A stretch of DNA of 64,000 bases from Sipunculus nudus (GCA_026874595.1 CM049314.1:15494729-15558728); one strand, 5' to 3'; counted from the stretch's first letter, positions 36,797-48,562 are shown. The notes: generated by a model from the sequence alone, not told the origin. Program-made: numbers and translations.

Positions 36797-37808
36797 TTCC
36801 TCTGGATGGATTCCAGGGATTCGTTCCACCCAATGGTTGGAATTATTCTAACTAAAGCTGGAACGCGTTCCTGGTGGAAGCCCGGGTTAACTTATTCTGT
36901 ATTATAATTTTTTAACCTCTTTGTGATTCGGGGATTCCACCTTCAAGGGCAAAGGTGGAATCACGACGCATCAAGGTCAAAGTTGAAAACACAGATCTCG
37001 ATTCCATCCTTCGGGCAGTGACGTCCTCAACTGACCGTGAGTTTTCACTCAAAGGTTTAAGGTGGAACCGTGACGTCAAGATAACTAAGGTGGAATCATA
37101 GGTCTCGATTCCAACCTATGGGTGGAAAAATGGGTGGAAAAAGGTGGAACTGTAGTTCCTGGCATGGGAAGAGTGCCATTCTATAGTGTGCATGTGCACT
37201 TCATTTTGAATATGTCTCTATTATTTCTATGGTGTTAGGACTAATATTCGAAAAACAGCACAGGTATATTATAATAATTACAGGTTTATGGAATTTGAAA
37301 GGCAGTAAAATAATTATAAACGTTTTTTAGAACTGATATCAACAAGTCAGCCTAATTATAGAAAATACCATAGAAATTCTTTTAAATATTAATTAATCAT
37401 ATGGATCAGTTATAAAAGTCAGGGTAATACATTTATTTAAATGTGCTTGGCACATAATTGTGAGGCGAATCAAATTTGATGCGGTCATTTCATATTCTCC
37501 TGTGAATATTTCTTAAGTTTATAATGTTTGTTATATAATGTCAGATAGTGGAATTGAGCCTCGTAAATTATAACTGTTATATAATTAAACATGTTAAATT
37601 TATTTTGTCTTTCTAATAATCAAATGGAATGATTATGAAAGTTTGTATGAATAATTAATTATTCTTACTAGATACCATAACCAGGCACAGATATATTGTA
37701 GTAAATTTCAGATTTATATTGGGTGGGTGAAGTAAAGTAGTAGTAAGAGGGGAATAATGGTTGGGGGTATAAAATTCCCCTTGCCCCCTGTTCGCGCCGC
37801 TGGCGGAC
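36797..37808. other. No gene; recurrent GGTGGAA words
   Basis: GGTGGAA words recur about six times at 36951-37150, several next to TCTCGATTCCA. The rest is AT-rich with no recognised feature. Confidence 0.5.
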
Positions 37809-38215
37809 TCATCGGTTATCGGCCCAGCGATCCTGACGTGCTAGAGCAAAAATATCATTAACGTAAACTAGAAAACGTAAAGGCCCCAATATGGAGCCCT
37901 GCGGTAAACCTGCTGGTACATGCAAATATGATGATGAGTTTCCATTAATAACCACCCTTTGCTTTCTGTTTGATAAGTAATTCGATAACAAACGGAGTAA
38001 TCCGACAACCAACGTAACCTTGTATGAACATAACTAGAGTTAATGTATTGCAGCCCATCTTGCTAGAATATGTCGACAGCATTTGAGGTATCTAGTGAGA
38101 CAAATATAGTGACTTTTCCCAGATCAATAGTTTGGGAGATCGTGTTGAATATATAACATAACTGATATGTACATGAATCATGTGGCATGTACGCCGATTG
38201 TACTTGAGGGAGTTT
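37809..38215 (-). pseudogene. LINE reverse transcriptase fragment
   Basis: The frame 38012-37809 encodes N-Y-L-S-N-R-K-Q-R-V-V-I-N-G, then G-L-P-Q-G-S-I-L-G-P and V-Y-V-N-D-I, the central RT motif of Jockey/CR1-type LINEs. Upstream on the minus strand in another frame (about 38215-38080), the preceding RT segment is visible: a Q-L-C-Y-I-F ... L-D-T-S-N-A-V-D stretch that corresponds to the first catalytic Asp region. A stop follows it. The F-A-D-D box is missing because the match ends at about 37810. It is a short, dead fragment. Confidence 0.8.
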
Positions 38216-39548
38216 TTTACATTTGTTTAAGAAATAAGATTTATACTTAAATACACACCAAATATTTTACCTGGACAATTAAGTAGTGAGACAGGCTCTT
38301 GACTTTTTTTTACGGAATATATATATAACCAGTACGCATCACGCAATCAAGGGATATGTTGACAGATAATCACTGATTATTTCGACCGTCTCATTGTTTT
38401 GGAGTTTACCGCAGATCATACAGATCATCGATCCTACCCAGACATATCGTTTTCGATGGAAGACTTGTATACATAGAAATAATACATTTGCCCAAGGGAC
38501 TAGTCTACGTTTGAATAACTCACTAAGGCGTATCAGCAGTTCAAGCCACACAAACATCGTATAAGACACATTTGAGCATCACCTATTACTTGTCGATTAT
38601 ATATGTTGCAACGAAAATTCATAAAAAATTATTCTTGACGTACACCAACCATCAAACCAACAAAAAAAAACCCAGCACATTCAGCGCACCATGCGCATTC
38701 TTGTGTATTGTGTATGTTTGTGTGTGTGTGCGTGTGTGCGTGTGTATGCGAGTAAGAGAGAGAGTGCGAAGTATACAGTTTCCATGCTTGTTTTACTGGT
38801 GGGCCGATCATCGAGTTTTATCGAAATTCAGTCGCTTTGCTGCCACTTTCAAGCGCCCGATCACCAAAGGCACCTTCGATTACATAATAATCATGTTTTT
38901 TTTTTCAAGAATGCCTTTATGTTATTTTTCTTCTTTCATTTTTTACAACATACCGCGCTTCATATACTGAGTCTGTGTTCCCAAATAACTTACGTAGGTA
39001 ACTGAGTATTTAAGCTTTTAATTACTTTTTTTTAATTTTTACGCAAACAAATATATGGGCCTGTAATTTTTCTGGTGGGTCTGTGAAACCAGTATGCATG
39101 TCGGCAGTCGTAATAATTGTTATAAAATGAAAGTCCTTGCTGGTGGTGAAGTTAAGATAATACGCGGGAGTGTCAGGGCCAGCAAGTAGAATGTCCTGGA
39201 TTGTGGTTTAATTCTTGATTATTATAATTAATTAAAATGATTCTTTATATAGCATATCTTAGTAATAATAGGAAAATATAAAAAAGGCAAAAATTTTTTA
39301 GGAAGAATGAATAAGAAATGAGAACTAATCTTATGCATGTCAGAATTACGTTTGGGTGTTAAGAAACATGTTACTTGTTTACATGAGGATAGATACCGGA
39401 ACGATTCAGGCAGACCAGTAAATACAGTATGCGAACTTATGCTTTCCGATATATTATGCCACATATATCATTTGCAAATAATGAACACATTAAATCATAA
39501 AATCTGCAATTATGTGACAAAGATAGTTCTAGTTACAAGTATATTTAA
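38216..39548. other. No gene; TG microsatellite
   Basis: Includes a TG/CG-rich tract at about 38712-38755. The open frames of 104-132 codons across it (38572-39005) are low-complexity and carry no motif I recognise. Confidence 0.5.
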
Positions 39549-40069
39549 GCATCCTAAAGGCTCCTTCACACAGGGCTGCGACCTAAGTGTCACCTTTGAT
39601 CAACCAAAATATGGCCAGGACGCTCAATGGTCGCCTAAACAAAGAAAATCCTGTTTCTGTGTAATTACTTCAGGAATACTTGTGCCTCCCTTGGATCACC
39701 TAACATGCAGATGTTACGCCATTTTTATGCCTGCCTACTCTGTGCTTACCCTGTGTAACCAACGCAACCACTTTGCCTCTTTTCTGCAACCATGGCAATG
39801 CGTGTGCCTCGCCTGTGCCTCCTTTACGCCATCTTTGAGCAACCCACCACCTCGGCGACCTTTGTGTGACTGTTTTGAACATGTTCAAAATTCACGGCGA
39901 CCATGGCGTTCATGGCGAAGTCTGAAACATCTATGTACCCCCTTTGAAAGACCTATAGGCAACGATTCTTCCTTCTTTGAGCCTCCAACGACGACCTGGT
40001 ATTTTTTGTGATCGCACACGGGAGACAAAGGTCGCGTCGCCTTTCTGTGTAAAGGCCCCTTAAAGATGC
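39549..40069 (+). mobile_element. Small inverted-repeat element (MITE-like), ~521 bp
   Basis: The left end (GCATCCTAAAGGCTCCTTCA, then CACAGGGCTGCGACCT) is an imperfect reverse complement of the right end (AGGTCGCGTCGCCTTTCTGT, then GTAAAGGCCCCTTAAAGATGC), about 35-40 bp. The interior repeats words such as CACCTTTGATCA and GCCATCTTTGAGC. It encodes no transposase. The 224-codon plus-strand open frame (39337-40011) runs into it from outside and lacks recognisable motifs. It is probably a non-autonomous DNA transposon. The superfamily is not assigned. Confidence 0.6.
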
Positions 40070-40878
40070 GATGAGTCCTACGGGCCGCTATACGTAAAAG
40101 TATATGTGAAGGGGTGAATTAGGGTGTAAATTCAGTCAATGCTATAAGAACCAAAATCGCACATCGGTGAGCAATTCGATTTTTTTTCCAGTTTTCGTTT
40201 TGCAAATATTTTATGTTTAAGATAAAATGGTCATATATGAAATATGAGGTATGTTTACAAACATAAGTAATCTCGCTGTTTTGCAAAATTAAGGTAAAAC
40301 TGAATCAAAACAAATATTTGTTCAGAGTTCCCCATTCATTCAATTCTGAAGAACCTTTAAGGGACCTGTTTTCCCTTATGGTGAATGACTCTGACAATAA
40401 ATGATCTTAGTTAATGTAGAAAAAAAACTGACACACTGTCAAGTAACCAGTCTGTGCATGTTCCATTCCTGGGCTGTGAATTTAGACTCGTTTGTATTTA
40501 TACATGGGTCAGTTGACGTAACACTGGACCGGACCAAACTGCCCGTGGGTGTGATTTACAATGATGTATATTCAGATATAGGGCGACGTGTTGTTAAGTG
40601 TTAAGAAGCCTGATCACCTTTTTTAAGGCTTCCCTGCAGGGGTGGATCCAGGATTTAGGAAAAGGAGGGGTGAATCCGGAAGGTCTAATGCAGCGCTAAA
40701 AAATGTCCACAGGTCCGAAAGTGGGGAGGAGCAAAAAAAAATTTTGTCTGAAACCGGTTCCGGCGGCTGGAAAGGGGGCCCGGACTGTTTGATTTAAATG
40801 TTGGATATAGAACGGACTTTCTTAATACATTGTTACAGGTGTCTCTTTTGTTGTTCGCTGTTGACATTCTGATTCGTG
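40070..40878. other. No gene seen
   Basis: Unique-looking sequence. The motif CAGGGGTGGATCCAGGATTT at about 40637 echoes the complement near 35691, suggesting a dispersed repeat edge. Confidence 0.45.
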
Positions 40879-41281
40879 TTAAGCTGTGTTTCCATGTATC
40901 CGCAAAAAACGTATCCGCAAAAGACGTGCGTACGTTCCATATAGTGCGCAGTCCGCTAAAAATTGTTTCCATAAGTACGTACGTTTTTCTTGCGGATACC
41001 GTTTCACGTGCCTCTTTTGAAACTGCAAGGCTGATAGACAGGAAGAAGGTCAACATGTCTCGTCTCACCTGGCGCCGGGGCACTGTTGGGAAATGCATGC
41101 ATTTTTGCCATCCGCGAAAAGGATGAATCGCTCACCGATCCGTTTCGATACTGTCCGTTTTTGCGGATACGCATGCGGAGCACGTTAAAACGTACATATG
41201 GAAACAGTTCATCTTAAAAAGAGGGATCCGATTTTTTGCGTTCGAGACGTAAGAGATTTACGGAATGGAAACACAGCTTAA
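40879..41281 (+). mobile_element. TTAA-flanked MITE, 395 bp, piggyBac-like
   Basis: TTAA at 40879-40882 and at 41278-41281 flank an element (40883-41277) with perfect 13-bp terminal inverted repeats, GCTGTGTTTCCAT. The subterminal ends are also related: TATCCGCAAAA words on the left, TTTTGCGGATAC on the right, each repeated internally. TTAA target duplications are characteristic of the piggyBac superfamily. With no transposase, it would depend on one elsewhere. The ~98- and 137-codon open frames within it are shadows. Confidence 0.8.
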
Positions 41282-41289
41282 GGGTCAAG

Positions 41290-41990
41290 CCCTGGGCGTA
41301 GCTATGGCTTGTAGACACACAGCGCTAGGTTTAATCCGTACTGGTTGAACTCTCGCGGAGAGTAAAATCAGCGATCACTGTCGTGCTGGTCTCGAATGTT
41401 CAAGTCTGTGCACGTGTATTGTTCTTTCGATTGTTCGTGAAATAGAAGTTTCTGGAATTTTCAGATGAAAAGTTATAAATAGGGGCTGTGTTTTAGAGCC
41501 AAGTAGCGAGGAAAGGGAAATATTCCAGCGGACACGGAAGAGTGTGAGTCAGTTTTGGGACCTATCCGATAATTACAGTAATTTCAGGGATTCTACTAAC
41601 TCTACGTAGATTTAGTGCGGTCTGTCTCCAGTTTGCTTTCGGTAAAATTACAAGAGCTTTTCTCAGGACTATTTGAACTGTTTACGTGGATATTGGTTTT
41701 GAAGAACGTGTTGTCGCTATGACAGTGGTGGTATCCAGGTATTGTACACTTTGTTTATAATACTGGGTGATTGTATTGATTAACTGTTATACTGCCGTTA
41801 TATTGTGTAATTGTATTGATTTAGTGTATTGTAATGTTAGGGTTGTTTTAGGAATAAATTATAATTATTTGTTAGCAAAAAAACATTGACTTCTTTATTC
41901 ATTCCCCTGGACATTTCATACTGCCTAGTGTTACAGAATCTGATTTTTTTTTTATCTCCATAACAAAATTTATGTTCGTCACGACCACGT
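41290..41990 (+). mobile_element. Possible solo LTR
   Basis: A TATA-like TTATAAATAGGGGCTG (about 41472) is followed about 380 bp later by AATAAA (41854). The stretch ends near a GTGTTACAG word, and no coding sequence lies between. This spacing resembles the promoter and poly(A) signal of an LTR. Neither TG...CA ends nor a target duplication could be fixed, so this is tentative. Confidence 0.25.
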
Positions 41991-42884
41991 GATCTGTTGA
42001 TATTAGATACCGTAACAATATGTAAAGGCCTCAGTACACATAACCCAAAGATGTGAATTATACTCACCAAACCTGAGACGGAGACATCATTTGATGTTTT
42101 TTAATATTTGTACCAACAAACCTGAAGGAAAGGACCTTGTTGAAACATCAGGCCAGCTCGGGGAGACAATCGATAGCGTAAAGGATACCTCCCTGTCTCC
42201 TACTGCGATTAATTAAGTAACAAAACTGTCACTGATGTTAGCTAGAGCCCGGTCCCACCGCAACTTCGCGCCTTCCCATGATTAAGTGAAGCTGAGTCAA
42301 AGTGTACTTTCAGTCGCCGTCGTAGTGTCATTTATGTAAAGTCGACTGCAGGGTATATTTTTAAGTGTAGTTGGCCCTTATCAGCGCGGTGGGGCTACAT
42401 ACTGGAAAATCACTTTTATGCCAGGGAGTAAATAATTGAGTATTGATTAATCATATCAAGGCTATACCATCTGTCAGTGGGTTTGCAAACATTCTGTAAC
42501 ATATCTGTAGGGGCGTAATTTTATGTAATTTTATACTCAGAGAATGGGCCATGTTTTATTTGGAACAAAACGTTTGTTTTAAATGTTTGTTCCTGAATTT
42601 TAAGGGGAAAAGTGTCGTGTCATTGCAAGATCCTCTTAATAGCAACAATGCATTGATTTAAGCCTACATCCTATAATATTTTATTTCTCCGAACAATATC
42701 ACTTGAAAATCATTTTGTTATTTGGTATTTATAAAAGCGTTGTATTAAATTTCAATTAATCACATGATATTCAATGGCATACTTTAGTTTAATGTTTTTA
42801 GATGTTAAGATGTGACCCGAAAGAAAAAAATGGCTGTATAGGTACTGTTAATAGTAGAAGCGTGATAAAATAATATATATATAT
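41991..42884. other. No gene seen; TA run at the edge of the LTR element
   Basis: Unique-looking AT-rich DNA ending in a short TA tract (about 42871-42884) that directly abuts the 5' LTR. Confidence 0.5.
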
Positions 42885-43614
42885 TGTTGCATGGACGTCA
42901 CCCGGACATCGGAGGATGGCGCCACGAAGTGGTGTGGCCGCCCCCGTTTCCACGCGTATGGATCCACCCCGCTATCAGTGACTACTGACGCGCTTTGAGA
43001 AACATAAACACTATTCTGGGACCATTCAGTACTGGTTTTGCAGTTCTGACGGCGCTGTCGTTTCTCTCAAGCAAAACCACAAAATTCTGCGGTTTCCACC
43101 CATTGTTGAAAGCCTATAAAACGAACTCGCCTGCAGTACGAGGCGGGACTATTGATTTTGCTACGCCACGTTACTGTTTTCCCCGGGGACCGTGACCGTG
43201 GGCTCTTGGTCCCCAAGCCCACGGAATGCCATGAACCACGCTATGAACTTTATTATGTAGGAAGAGGAGAGACTTTGTTTTCTGGTGCCACATGGATTAA
43301 TACAGGACTTCAGTTTTGTGTGTGCCCGAACTATGTGTTGATGATGGACTTCAATTTCTCGTATACCGTATTCAGTTAAGTATTTCGTTGCAGTTTGTTA
43401 TTTAGAGACTCAGTTTTTCTTCAGAGACTTTGTTATAAATTACGTATGTATTGACTATTATATTAGTTGTGTACGAATGTAAATATTGTAATATATGAAT
43501 ATAGCACTGTTTTTGCACCCATATTTTGGTTACGTATTCATTTGAAGAGAACGTGTCTGAGCATATGTGTTACGGTTCGGCCTGAGTTGTTTGGTGTGAA
43601 AAGGGACCGTAACA
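42885..43614 (+). repeat. 5' LTR
   Basis: Begins TGTTGCATGGACGTCACCCG and ends GGGACCGTAACA, about 730 bp. A TATA box (TATAAA, 43115-43120) lies in the U3/R part. A strong hairpin (43196-43224, arms CCGTGGGC/GCCCACGG) follows it and is preserved in the 3' LTR. The copy at 48802-49510 is about 97% identical. Open frames inside are non-coding shadows that recur in both LTRs. Confidence 0.95.
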
Positions 43615-43616
43615 TA

Positions 43617-43632
43617 ATGGCGACCGCGACGA
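43617..43632 (+). promoter_or_regulatory. Candidate primer binding site
   Basis: TGGCGACCGCGACGAG begins two bases after the LTR end. It starts with the TGG expected from pairing to a tRNA 3' CCA. The primer tRNA was not identified. Confidence 0.6.
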
Positions 43633-43772
43633 GACCCTGTATTTCGTAATAACGGCTATATTTGGATGTAAAATTTCACAGTGGTCTCTATAACTTCTAG
43701 TTATTGAACTAATATTTAACTACAATTGAACTCGTATATTTCTCAGACACGTTATCTTGATACTTTGCAAAT

Positions 43773-44935
43773 ATGGGTACGGAATTTAAACCAAATGAAA
43801 TTATACTACAATTAAGAGAAAAAGGAGCTTATTGTATACGTTAAAGAAAAATGAACTTGAAATTATTGCTCTACATTTAAATATTGACATAATGGAGGTA
43901 TACACTGTAAGAGGGTTTAAGAAATGTACTTAAGAAATCATTATATGGTGATGTAGAAAGTAAAGAGGAATCTGATTTGGAGGAAAAACCTATTAAGGAA
44001 CCTCTTGGGGCAACAGCTATTGACCCGATAGAACTTGAATTGAAAAAGTATGAACTTAAATTGAAATATGAAGCTCAAGTTGAAACAGAAATCCGTAGAT
44101 GTAAAATCGAAAGAGAAACGCAAATTAAGTTGAAAGAGTAAGAGTTACAAAATCCTCCAAATTGTAAAGCACATGAGCCGTCTGAATTCCTATTCAGAAA
44201 TTCGACAAAAGTACCTCCCTTCAATGAAAATGAAGTGGAGCGTTATTTCAGTTATTTTGAACGGGTGGCCACTTTAATGGCTTGGCCTAAAGGCCAGTGG
44301 ACCCTGTTGTTACAAAGCGTTCTGGTTGGTCGCGCACAGGACGTTTACACTGCGCTCACAGACGAACAATGCAGGGATTACGACACTGTAAAAAAGGTCA
44401 TTCTGAGAGCCTATGAATAAGTCCCCGAAGCGTATCGCTTAAAATTTAGGAATGCCACAAAAAGAGAAAATCAAACTCATGTTGAATATGCTAGAGACAA
44501 AGAAAGTGCATTTAATAGATGGTGTCAGTCTATGAAAATGGGTCAGGATTTTGAAAAACTCAAACAACTAATTTTGATAGAAGAGTTCAAAAGGCATATA
44601 TTGGATGAACATAAAGTAAGAAATGTAAACGAGGCTGGTGTCCTAGCAGATGAATTTGCCTTGACGCACCGCCCCAGTTATACCAGTCACAGGAGGAGGT
44701 ATGGTGAGAAAAGAGAGGGTAGCAAAAGCCCAAAACTTGGTCGGAGAAAGGGTAGTCCCTACTATCGGGGTCACTCCGGCTCAGGTAAACCACGGTCCGA
44801 TCATGGTAAACCCCAGTATAAAAGTCAATCTGACTCTCCTGCTCAACATAAAGAGGGACAACCTAGGACTGGACCCAAATATTGTACATTCTGTGAGTTC
44901 AAGGGGCATACAGAATCTGTGTTATAGAAAAAGAT
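43773..44935 (+). pseudogene. gag: gag region, broken
   Basis: The start ATG is at 43773. The reading is interrupted by stops and frameshifts near 43839, 43890-43930 and 44140, and by a TAA at 44418-44420. The frame 44235-44420 (E-R-Y-F-S-Y-F-E-R-V-A-T-L-M-A-W-P) and the one after it (44421-44927) resemble the capsid of bivalve Gypsy elements, a SCAN-like helical fold in related Gag proteins. A basic, Ser/Gly/Lys-rich tail leads to a zinc knuckle (Y-C-T-F-C-E-F-K-G-H, from about 44881), whose last Cys is reached only after a frame change. Gag would package the RNA into cytoplasmic particles. Confidence 0.8.
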
Positions 44936-45084
44936 ACGGTCAAAGTAAGCCTAAACCTAATGCATTAACTGTTACGCAGAGCATGAAACCGGTAACAATG
45001 CCTAGTTAACTAGAAACTAAAGGTGAAACACAAAGCCCTGTCCACGAGAGCTTTCAGCCCTTTGTGTCAGATGGCTTTGTTCAG

Positions 45085-45375
45085 TTAGAGGGTAACCATG
45101 CAAGAAAGGCCCGTGTTAAAATCTTAAGGGATACCGGGGCAACCCAAAGCCTCGTTTAGAAATCTGTTCTTCCCTTCTCTAAAGAGAGTTACGCGGGGTG
45201 TTCAGTTCTAGTCCAGGGCGTTAATTTGAATTTAGTCCAGGGAATTTTTAGAAGTTCCATTACACAGAGTGAAACTAGAATCTGATTTAGTCTCTGAATT
45301 TGTAACTGTAGGAGTTTGTTCAAAGTTGCCAGTAGAGGACGTTTCGCTCCTCCTAGGCAACGATTAAGCTGGTGA
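45085..45375 (+). pseudogene. Aspartic protease region, broken
   Basis: The active-site motif D-T-G-A lies at 45130-45141, preceded by the hydrophobic V-K-I-L-R strand usual for retropepsins. A TAG follows within about 20 bases (45157-45159), and the frame shifts again before 45370. The role in the family is cleavage of Gag and Pol. It lies immediately upstream of the linker and integrase. Confidence 0.75.
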
Positions 45376-45379
45376 CAGA

Positions 45380-46027
45380 GTGAAAATTGATCCCAGAATG
45401 ACAAAATTGCCGAGCACTGATAGGGACACAGACATGCTCCAGCAGGAGTTTCCGGGCGTATTTTCAGGCTGTGTAGTGACTCGAGCGATGAGTAAAAAGG
45501 CAAGTCTGAAACCAGAGAGTTCTGTACTTGACCTCTCGCAAACCTTTATGGCGCATTCAAGCGATGACGTCAGTGGCTTAAAGCCCGTTACGCGAGTAAA
45601 TGTCAAATCGCCCGCATGTGACCCAAGTGGCACACCCAGTCCAAAGGACTCGACTACAAATGTAGTACAGGGCAAACAGACCCTGAATAGAAATCTCCAA
45701 AGGAGTACAAACGGCGTGAAATCGCCTGATCAAAATGGGCATGAACAGTTAAAGAAAGATAGGAGTGTAAAGAATGTAGAAGTTAGCATGAAAACTGATG
45801 ATTTGATAGCAATGCAAAAGCAAGATCCTGATATTGCCTCCCTTAGAGAAAATGCCTTGACTAAAGAGGAAGCAGATAAAGTTCCAACTTGTTTCACCTT
45901 ACAGAATGATGTACTAGTCAGAAAATATAGACCTCCCACTATACCAGCGGACGAAACGTGGAAAACTCTTTATCAAATTGTAGTTCCCCCCCGAGTATCG
46001 CCCAGAAATCTTAAAACTTGCACATGA
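45380..46027 (+). pseudogene. Pol linker between protease and integrase
   Basis: A 215-codon frame rich in Ser, Lys and Asp without a clear enzyme motif. Its C-terminal part (D-P-D-I-A-S-L-R-E-N, then L-Q-N-D-V-L-V-R-K-Y) matches the segment that precedes the integrase zinc finger in Gypsy Pol proteins. It ends in a frameshift at a run of C near 45990. The H-x-H part of the zinc finger then lies in another frame (from about 46023, M-A-G-H-L-G), with a TAA at 46079-46081. Confidence 0.7.
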
Positions 46028-47180
46028 TCATCCTATGGCAGGACATTTGGGTGTCAGGAAAACCAAACACAAAATTCTCTAACACTTCTATTGGCCCAAG
46101 TTAAAACGAGACGTGGCGAAATACTGTAAAACTTGTCATGTGTGTCAAATGATTGGAAAACCAACCCACCAAATTAGTCCTGCGCCACTCTCGCCCATAC
46201 CAACAACACATGATGCGTTTGAATCAATAATACTTGACTGTGTAGGACCGCTAAGAAAAACTAATCATGGCAATGAATATGTTCTAACAATCATGTGTAC
46301 TGCAACTAGATTTCCAGAAGCTATTCCTCTTAGAACTATATCTGCAAAAAAAATTGTTGAAGCTCTGGTTAAATTTTTTACTACTTTTGGCTTGCCAAAA
46401 ACAATACAAACGGATCAAGGTTCAAATTTCATGTCAAATATATTTGCCCAGGTTATGGCAGAGCTAGGCATAAAACACTACAAATCCAGTGCCTACCATC
46501 CTGAGAGTCAAGGTGCTCTAGAGCGATTTCACCAAACTCTCAAAAACATGATTAGAGATTGTCTTGACACTGGGAACCAGTGGGATGAGGGTTTACCCTT
46601 TTTGATATTTGCGGCCCGAGAAGCAGTGCAAGAAAGCTTAGGGTTTAGCCCTTTTGAATTAGTGTATGGGCACTGTGTAAGAGGCCCCCTGGCGGTGTTA
46701 AAAGACACTTGGATGGAAAACAGTTGTCAAAGTAGCTTGTTAAAATATGTTCAGGAATTCAAGGAGAACTTAAGTAGGGCAAATGAAATCGCCCAAGAAC
46801 ATTTAAAGAAAGCCCAAAACAAAATGAAAGTATGGTATGACAAAAAGACGACAAAAAGAGAATTTAAACCTGGTGATAAAGTTTTGGTATTATTCCCAAT
46901 TCCAGGACATCCCCTGCAAGCAAAATACTCTGGACCATACAAAGTTGTTGAGAAGAAATCAGATTTGAATTATGTGATTGATACTCCTGATCGTAGAAAG
47001 TCGCAACAACTTTGTCATATAAATATGTTGAAAGAATATCATGACAGATCAGCGGAAACATGTCAATCTAGTCCTTCCCAAACAAATTTGGTACTCATTA
47101 CAGAAACTGAAAAGAATGCCGAGGATGTTCTCATGAAGAAAACTGAACATCCTGTCAAACTGAACAACTCTGATATTTAA
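46023..47180 (+). CDS. Integrase (zinc finger, DDE core, GPY module)
   Basis: The open frame is 46113-47180 (355 codons from the first Met). The His pair of the H2C2 zinc finger is encoded just upstream beyond a stop. The Cys pair is at residues 8 and 11 (C-K-T-C-H-V-C). The catalytic core shows D42 (L-D-C-V-G-P), D101 (Q-T-D-Q-G-S-N-F) and E137 (G-A-L-E-R-F-H), with exactly 35 residues between the last two, as in D,D-35-E integrases. The C-terminal GPY/F module is at 271-280 (K-Y-S-G-P-Y-K-V). It would join element cDNA to host DNA. It lies upstream of the RT frame, the reverse of standard Ty3/Gypsy order. The domain is intact but cut off from the N-terminal half of its zinc finger. Confidence 0.95.
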
Positions 47181-47198
47181 AATAATTTAGATCAGAAA

Positions 47199-47879
47199 TT
47201 GTCACATTTGGATTTCGATCAGTTATCAGAGTTGAAGGAAATCCTGCTAAATTATGACTCTTTATTTCCTGATGTCCCCAGTAGAACTAATGTACTACAG
47301 CATGATGTAGACGTAGGAGATGCTTCCCCTATTAAACAGGCACCATATAGAGCTGGTCCCCAAAAGTTACAAGCCATAAAGAATGAAATCAAGTATATGA
47401 TAGAGAATGATATTATTGAAAACAGCAGTAGTGCCTGGAGTTCCCCATGTTTGTTGATAAAGAAGCCTGATATGACCTACAGATTTTGTACAGACTATCG
47501 AAAAGTTAACACTGTAACAATAACAGATACTTACCCTTGGCCCAGGGTGGAAGATTGCATTGATAGGATTGGATCTGCTACGTATATTAGCAAGTTAGAT
47601 CTGTTAAAAGGTTATTGGCAGGTACCTTTTACCGAACGGGCTAAGCAAATATCTGCGTTTGTAACGCCAAACGGTTTGTTCCAGTACAAAGTTATGCCCT
47701 TCGGAATGAAAAATGCGCCAGCCTGCTTCATGAGACTTATGAATTGTGTATTATCTGGCTTAGATAACTGTACTTGCTATATTGATGATGTTGTTGTATA
47801 CAATCACATATGGGAAGGTCATAAACAAAGTTTGGTAGAACTCTTTGAGAGACTGAAAAAAGGCAGGATTGACAGTTAA
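47199..47879 (+). CDS. Reverse transcriptase, Ty3/Gypsy type (truncated by frameshift)
   Basis: A 226-codon frame beginning 18 bp after the integrase stop, separated by an in-frame-looking TAA. Motifs: P-Y-R-A-G-P (47344 region), S-S-P-C-L-L-I-K-K, R-F-C-T-D-Y-R-K-V-N, S-K-L-D-L-L-K-G-Y-W-Q-V-P (first catalytic Asp), F-V-T-P-N-G-L-F-Q-Y, M-P-F-G-M-K-N-A-P-A-C-F and the catalytic Y-I-D-D (47778-47789). The frame is lost at 47879. The connection to RNase H continues in other frames. The enzyme would copy the RNA into DNA. Confidence 0.95.
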   Translation: MSHLDFDQLSELKEILLNYDSLFPDVPSRTNVLQHDVDVGDASPIKQAPYRAGPQKLQAIKNEIKYMIENDIIENSSSAWSSPCLLIKKPDMTYRFCTDYRKVNTVTITDTYPWPRVEDCIDRIGSATYISKLDLLKGYWQVPFTERAKQISAFVTPNGLFQYKVMPFGMKNAPACFMRLMNCVLSGLDNCTCYIDDVVVYNHIWEGHKQSLVELFERLKKGRIDS

Positions 47880-48018
47880 TCTTGCCAAGAGTGATTTTTG
47901 TCGTGCAACTAACATATTTAGGGCACGAAGTAGGTCAAGGTTGTGTAAAACCAATTGCCAGTAAAGTATCTGCTATCGTAGAATTTCCAGTTCCTACTAA
48001 TCGCAACGATTCTTAGGA

Positions 48019-48562
48019 ATGACTGGGTATTACAGGAAATTTTGTCAGAACTTTGCAGAAGTTGTAAATCCGTTAACGGACCTATTGAAAAAGGACAAAA
48101 AATTCCATTGGAATAAAAACTGTCAAAATGCTTTTCTAAGAGCCAAAGCTATATTACAAAGTGCACCTGTGTTACAGGCTCCAAATTTTGATAAACAGTT
48201 TTCTCTCATGACGGATGCCAGCGATTGCGGTGTAGGCGCTGTACTCATCCAAGACGATGACTTTAACATAAGTCATCCGGTTTGCTACTATTCAAAGAAA
48301 TTTTTACCTCATCAAAAGAATTATTCTACTATTGAAAAGAAAACTGTCACTATTGATGGCGTTACAGCACTTTAGAAGTATATTTGGGCTCTTCGCCTTA
48401 TGATATAACTGTTTATACAGATCATAATCCCATAACGTTTCTTCATAAGATGAAGAATAATAATCAGAGATTAATGAGATGGAGTCTAGCCCTGTCAGAG
48501 TTTAACCTAGTTATCAAACACATCAAGGGCTCCGATAACATAATCGCTGATACGTTATCGTG
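48019..48562 (+). pseudogene. RT connection and RNase H, frameshifted
   Basis: The frame 48019-48375 starts with M-T-G-Y-Y-R-K-F-C, the end of the RT connection. It carries the RNase H entry motif L-M-T-D-A-S-D-C-G-V-G-A-V (first catalytic Asp). After 48375 the match shifts frame and continues to about 48562 with T-D-H-N-P-I-T-F-L (a second acidic site) and D-T-L-S just before a stop. RNase H would degrade the RNA strand during cDNA synthesis. Confidence 0.88.

Noticed and set aside
39337-40011. 224-codon plus-strand frame
   Set aside because: It starts outside and runs into an inverted-repeat element. The composition is unremarkable and I recognise no domain or splice context.
42995-43379. 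Frames repeated at 48795-49112 and in the LTRs
   Set aside because: They are present in both LTRs, which are regulatory ends, and match no protein.
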